Source of the DNA: Candidatus Pelagibacter sp.
Lineage (GTDB): Bacteria > Pseudomonadota > Alphaproteobacteria > Pelagibacterales > Pelagibacteraceae
Assembly: GCA_028221385.1 (NCBI GenBank)
Contig: JAOIRP010000001.1
Coordinates: forward strand, 61,303 to 125,302
DNA length: 64,000 nt
Direction of reading: 5' to 3'
Below, piece after piece: positions 60,800-64,000 of this stretch; the first letter of the stretch is position 1, and each line of letters starts with the position of its first letter. A model generated the notes under the pieces. That model saw nothing but the letters and a program-made list of their open reading frames with translations, had not been told where the DNA came from and made no database searches. The position numbers and the translations under genes are program-made.

Positions 60800-62545
60800 A
60801 TGCTTAATTCTGAAGAATTAATAAATAAAGTAAAATTATACAATAAATTTGTAAATCCAGAAAAATTAAATAAAGCATACGATTTTGCAATTAAGGCTCA
60901 TAAAAATCAAAAAAGACATTCAGGTGACCCATATTCTAACCACCCTATAGCTGTAGCAAATATTTTAACAGAATTAAAATTAGATAGCGCAACAATTGCG
61001 ACTGGTCTTTTACACGATACTATTGAAGATACTCATGCGACTTATGAAACAATTAAAAATGAATTTGGTCAAGAAGTTGCTGATTTAGTTAATGGTGTTA
61101 CAAAAATATCTGTCTTTGAAAATCAAGCTCTTTCAAATTCAAAAGCAGAAAATTTTAGAAAATTAATCTTAGCAACATCAAAAGATATAAGAGTTTTACT
61201 AGTTAAGATTGCTGATCGCCTTCATAATATGCGGACTATTGATGCGATACTTAAGATTGAAAAAAAAGAACGGATTGCAAAAGAAACTATGGAAATTTAT
61301 GCACCTTTAGCCGACAGAATGGGGATGCACCGTATTAGAGATGAACTTGAAGATCTATCATTTAAAGTCTTAAATAATAAGGGTAGAGAATTAATTAAAA
61401 AAAGACTGGATGAAATTAAAGAAGACAAAGTTAATAGTTTTAACTCAATATCATTACAAATTAGTGAACTATTGAATGAATATAAAATTAATGCAGAAAT
61501 CATTGGAAGAGAAAAAACACCGTTCTCAATTTGGAGGAAAGTACAAAAAAAAAGAATTTCTCTTGAGCAAATAACTGATATAATTGGTTTTAGGGTAATA
61601 CTAAAAAGTACAGAAGATTGTTATAAAGCTTTAGGTGTATTTCATAAGCAATGGAATTGCATACCAGGTCGATTTAAAGATTATATTTCTTCACCAAAAA
61701 TAAACAAGTACCAATCTCTACATACTGCTGTCATTGGTCCCAATAAAAGACCTATTGAAATACAAATCAGAACCTCAGCCATGCATGATTTTGCTGAGAG
61801 AGGGATCGCATCGCATTGGAAATATAAATCATCAGAAAAATTTAATTCATTAACATGGAAGGAATATGATTGGTTGGCAGATCTAGTTGAAATTATCGAC
61901 AAAGATGAGAACCCTGAACACTCATTTGAATATACAAAACTTCAAATGTTTCAAGAAAATGTATTTTGTTTTACACCAAAAGGTTCAGTAATTAAATTAC
62001 CTAAGGATGCAACTCCTATAGATTTTGCTTATGCTGTTCACACTAAAATAGGTGATAATGCTATTGGCTGTAAAATAAATGGTAATAACAAGGAGCTACA
62101 AAGCATCCTTCATAATGGTGATGTAGTTGAAGTTATAACATCAAAAAATAAATCACCATCCTTACATTGGATACCTATTACAAAAACAGGCAAAGCAAGA
62201 GCAGCAATTAGAAGATATTGGCATCTCAAAGGTGAACAAAAAGAAGAGAGAGTTAAAAAGTATAATACAACATTATGGATTTCACTCCCTGATAAACCAG
62301 GTAAATTAGGCGAAGTCACTACATCTTTAGGATTACATAAATTAAATATTTCAAACGTTGAAATGAAAGAAAAAACTAGTGAGTATATAAATTTTAGATT
62401 TAATTTAATAATCAGAGATTTGAAAAACTTTACAAATTTTATAAGTGAGTTAAAACAAAAAGATATAAAATTTAAAATCATCAGACATGAGGAAAAAAGA
62501 AATGCTTTCACACAAAAAATCTTTAAATATTTTAAAAAAAACTAA
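60800..62545 (+). CDS. spoT: bifunctional (p)ppGpp synthetase/hydrolase, shortened C-terminal region
   Basis: A 581-residue Rel/SpoT homologue. The HD hydrolase domain is intact: HSGDPYSNHP near residues 39-48, LLHDTIEDT near 71-79 and KIADRLHNMRTI near 135-146. The synthetase domain has GRFKDYISSPKINKYQSLHT near 290-309, with the RxKD form typical of bifunctional enzymes, and EIQIRTSAMHDFAERG. TGS (about 390-450) and ACT (about 490-570) are present, but the helical and zinc-finger segments that lie between them in the usual 700-residue enzyme are nearly absent. Regulation by the ribosome may differ. Confidence 0.93.
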   Translation: MLNSEELINKVKLYNKFVNPEKLNKAYDFAIKAHKNQKRHSGDPYSNHPIAVANILTELKLDSATIATGLLHDTIEDTHATYETIKNEFGQEVADLVNGVTKISVFENQALSNSKAENFRKLILATSKDIRVLLVKIADRLHNMRTIDAILKIEKKERIAKETMEIYAPLADRMGMHRIRDELEDLSFKVLNNKGRELIKKRLDEIKEDKVNSFNSISLQISELLNEYKINAEIIGREKTPFSIWRKVQKKRISLEQITDIIGFRVILKSTEDCYKALGVFHKQWNCIPGRFKDYISSPKINKYQSLHTAVIGPNKRPIEIQIRTSAMHDFAERGIASHWKYKSSEKFNSLTWKEYDWLADLVEIIDKDENPEHSFEYTKLQMFQENVFCFTPKGSVIKLPKDATPIDFAYAVHTKIGDNAIGCKINGNNKELQSILHNGDVVEVITSKNKSPSLHWIPITKTGKARAAIRRYWHLKGEQKEERVKKYNTTLWISLPDKPGKLGEVTTSLGLHKLNISNVEMKEKTSEYINFRFNLIIRDLKNFTNFISELKQKDIKFKIIRHEEKRNAFTQKIFKYFKKN

Positions 62546-63089
62546 CGCACTATTAGAAGGTCATTTTGTATTATCTTCTGGCTTGCATTCGTCTAAATAT
62601 ATACAATGCGCTAAACTACTAAGTTACCCTCATCTAGCTGATAAAATTTGCAAGTCATTAGCAAATAAGATTAAAAAAAACTTTAAATCAATAGATTTAA
62701 TTTTAGCTCCTGCAATGGGGGGAATTATTATAGGTTATGAGATTGGTAGACTTCTTAAAAAAGAAACTATTTTTTGTGAAAGAGTAAATGGAAAATTTAT
62801 ATTAAGGCGTGGTTTTCATATTAAAAAAGGGTCTAAAGTTTTAATTATGGAAGATGTAATAACTACGGGAAAATCAAGTATGGAATGTGTTAAATTGGTA
62901 ACAAAATCAAAAGCAAAATTAATTGGATTTGCATCAATAATTGATAGATCTACAAATAAAACTTTAAAAATTAAAAAAAAAATTATTTCACATATGAAAA
63001 TTGAGGTTCCTACCTACAAAAAAAATAAACTACCAAAGCTATTAAGATCTATACCCATCACCACTCCTGGAAGTAGATTTATTAAATGA
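62502..63089 (+). CDS. pyrE: orotate phosphoribosyltransferase PyrE
   Basis: A 195-residue enzyme converting orotate and PRPP to OMP. GHFVLSSGLHSSKYIQCAKL lies near residues 20-39, and the PRPP loop KVLIMEDVITTGKSSMECVK is near 114-133. I choose the ATG at 62502, with a GAGGA sequence about 10 nt before it; an ATG at 62487 is in frame. It overlaps the spoT end by 44 bp and pdxJ by 4 bp (ATGA). Confidence 0.94.
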   Translation: MLSHKKSLNILKKTNALLEGHFVLSSGLHSSKYIQCAKLLSYPHLADKICKSLANKIKKNFKSIDLILAPAMGGIIIGYEIGRLLKKETIFCERVNGKFILRRGFHIKKGSKVLIMEDVITTGKSSMECVKLVTKSKAKLIGFASIIDRSTNKTLKIKKKIISHMKIEVPTYKKNKLPKLLRSIPITTPGSRFIK

Positions 63090-63802
63090 CGAGATTAGGT
63101 ATAAATATTGATCATATAGCAACAATTAGAAATGCAAGAGGATCAACGCACCCAGATCCATTATTGGCAGCTAAGAAAGTGATAAATTCTGGTGCAAATT
63201 CCGTAACTATTCATTTAAGAGAAGACAGAAGACATATTAAAGACAGTGATGTATTTAAGATATGTAAAGAAAAAAAAATACTAGTTAATTTGGAAATATC
63301 ATTAAATTCAAAGATTTTAAAAATTGCCTTAAGAAATCAACCAAATTTCATATGTTTAGTTCCAGAAAATAGAAAAGAAATTACGACAGAAGGTGGTTTG
63401 AACCTGTCAAAAAATAAAAATAAGATAAAAAAGATAATTTCTCAATTCAAAAAAAAAAATATTAGAACAAGTTTATTTATAAACCCTACAATAAAAGATA
63501 TAAAATTAGCTAAGAAATTAGATACAGATTGTATAGAACTTCATACTGGCAAAATTTCTAATTTAGTAAAAGCAAATAAAAATTTTTACCGTGAACTGGT
63601 TATGATTAAAAAATGTTGCAAACTAGCTTCCTTAATTGGATTGGAAGTACACGCTGGTCATGGTTTAGATTATAAAACGACAAAGATTCTAAAAAAAATA
63701 AAACAAATTGAAGAATTTAACATTGGCCACTTCATAATAGGAGAGTCAATATTTTATGGTTTAGATAAAACAATAAAAACATTTAAAAAGATTATTAAAT
63801 AA
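63086..63802 (+). CDS. pdxJ: pyridoxine 5'-phosphate synthase PdxJ
   Basis: A 238-residue enzyme closing the pyridoxine ring from 3-amino-2-oxopropyl phosphate and deoxyxylulose phosphate. RLGINIDHIATIRNARGSTH near the start, VTIHLREDRRHIKDSDV near residues 40-56 and LEVHAGHGLDYKT near 190-202 are diagnostic. ATGA overlap with pyrE. The pyrE, pdxJ, acpS order is typical of alphaproteobacteria. pdxA is not in the window. Confidence 0.97.
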   Translation: MTRLGINIDHIATIRNARGSTHPDPLLAAKKVINSGANSVTIHLREDRRHIKDSDVFKICKEKKILVNLEISLNSKILKIALRNQPNFICLVPENRKEITTEGGLNLSKNKNKIKKIISQFKKKNIRTSLFINPTIKDIKLAKKLDTDCIELHTGKISNLVKANKNFYRELVMIKKCCKLASLIGLEVHAGHGLDYKTTKILKKIKQIEEFNIGHFIIGESIFYGLDKTIKTFKKIIK

Positions 63803-63807
63803 TAATT

Positions 63808-64000
63808 ATGCAAATACTAGGTATCGGAGTGGATATTGTTGAAAAAAATCGAATAAAGAAATCTCTTACAAACAAACTTTTTATCAAAAGAATATTTACC
63901 GATTCTGAAATTTTATTAGCAAAAAATAAAAAGAATAAAATATCTTTTTACTCAAATAGATTTGCTGCTAAAGAAGCGTTTTCAAAATCTATAGGTACAG
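63808..64000 (+). CDS. acpS: holo-[acyl-carrier-protein] synthase, 5' part (cut by window end)
   Basis: The first 64 codons of AcpS, which attaches the phosphopantetheine arm of CoA to acyl-carrier protein. The start QILGIGVDIVEKNRIKKS holds the Mg2+-binding Asp, and SNRFAAKEAFSKSIGT near residues 49-64 holds the second metal ligand (Glu). It begins 5 nt after pdxJ and continues past the window. Confidence 0.93.
   Translation, partial: MQILGIGVDIVEKNRIKKSLTNKLFIKRIFTDSEILLAKNKKNKISFYSNRFAAKEAFSKSIGT

Overview
The window is a strongly A+T-rich, very densely packed bacterial chromosome segment with almost no spacer DNA. Gene content and order point to the SAR11 clade (Pelagibacterales, 'Candidatus Pelagibacter' and relatives). 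The pointers are: one uninterrupted run of tuf, secE-nusG, rplKAJL, rpoBC, str, S10, spc and alpha ribosomal genes; short Lys/Asn/Ile-rich proteins; many genes joined by overlapping or 2-nt stop/start junctions; and a four-subunit sarcosine oxidase operon, which fits the one-carbon and glycine physiology known for SAR11. I assign taxonomy by recognition only; no search was run.

Layout. 1-2600: tRNA-Thr and rlmB on the minus strand, facing a plus-strand unit tRNA-Tyr, tRNA-Gly, tuf, tRNA-Trp. 2604-29711: the transcription/translation supercluster, all on the plus strand: secE, nusG, rplK, rplA, rplJ, rplL, rpoB, rpoC, rpsL, rpsG, fusA, rpsJ, rplC, rplD, rplW, rplB, rpsS, rplV, rpsC, rplP, rpmC, rpsQ, rplN, rplX, rplE, rpsN, rpsH, rplF, rplR, rpsE, rplO, secY, adk, rpsM, rpsK, rpoA, rplQ. 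29732-36109: rluC-like, lipB, mgtE, panC, galU, ugd (frameshifted) and a RidA-family gene. 36112-42050, minus: topA, plsY, a dihydroorotase-like pyrC' (frameshifted, catalytic residues lost), pyrB, ruvX. 42102-49471, plus: gatCAB, an O-methyltransferase, trhO, a MATE exporter, a secreted nuclease and a methyltransferase. 49484-56421, minus: a small GNAT protein, an amino-acid-type ABC permease and binding protein, and soxG/A/D/B. Then tRNA-Ser and slt. 58945-64000, plus: dapA, smpB, folK, spoT/rel, pyrE, pdxJ and the start of acpS.

How it works together. Most of the window is the core gene-expression machine: RNA polymerase, elongation factors, 27 ribosomal proteins, the SecY/SecE translocon, tRNAs, GatCAB amidotransferase, SmpB and the (p)ppGpp enzyme. 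Around it sit pyrimidine (pyrB, pyrC', pyrE), pantothenate, lipoate, folate, B6 and diaminopimelate synthesis, and envelope genes (galU/ugd, plsY, slt). The sox operon with the adjacent uptake genes is the one catabolic module.

I found no mobile element, phage gene, CRISPR array or clearly new multi-gene system. The points most worth following are: a structured non-coding leader before rpsL; a 16-bp perfect palindrome between the soxB and tRNA-Ser promoters; an inverted repeat over the pyrB promoter; a PyrC-like protein without catalytic metal ligands; a shortened Rel/SpoT; two homopolymer frameshifts (ugd, pyrC'); and a recurrent stop-TT-start junction without Shine-Dalgarno sequence. No gene-free stretch exceeds about 170 bases; the longest (13662-13827) is the rpsL leader.
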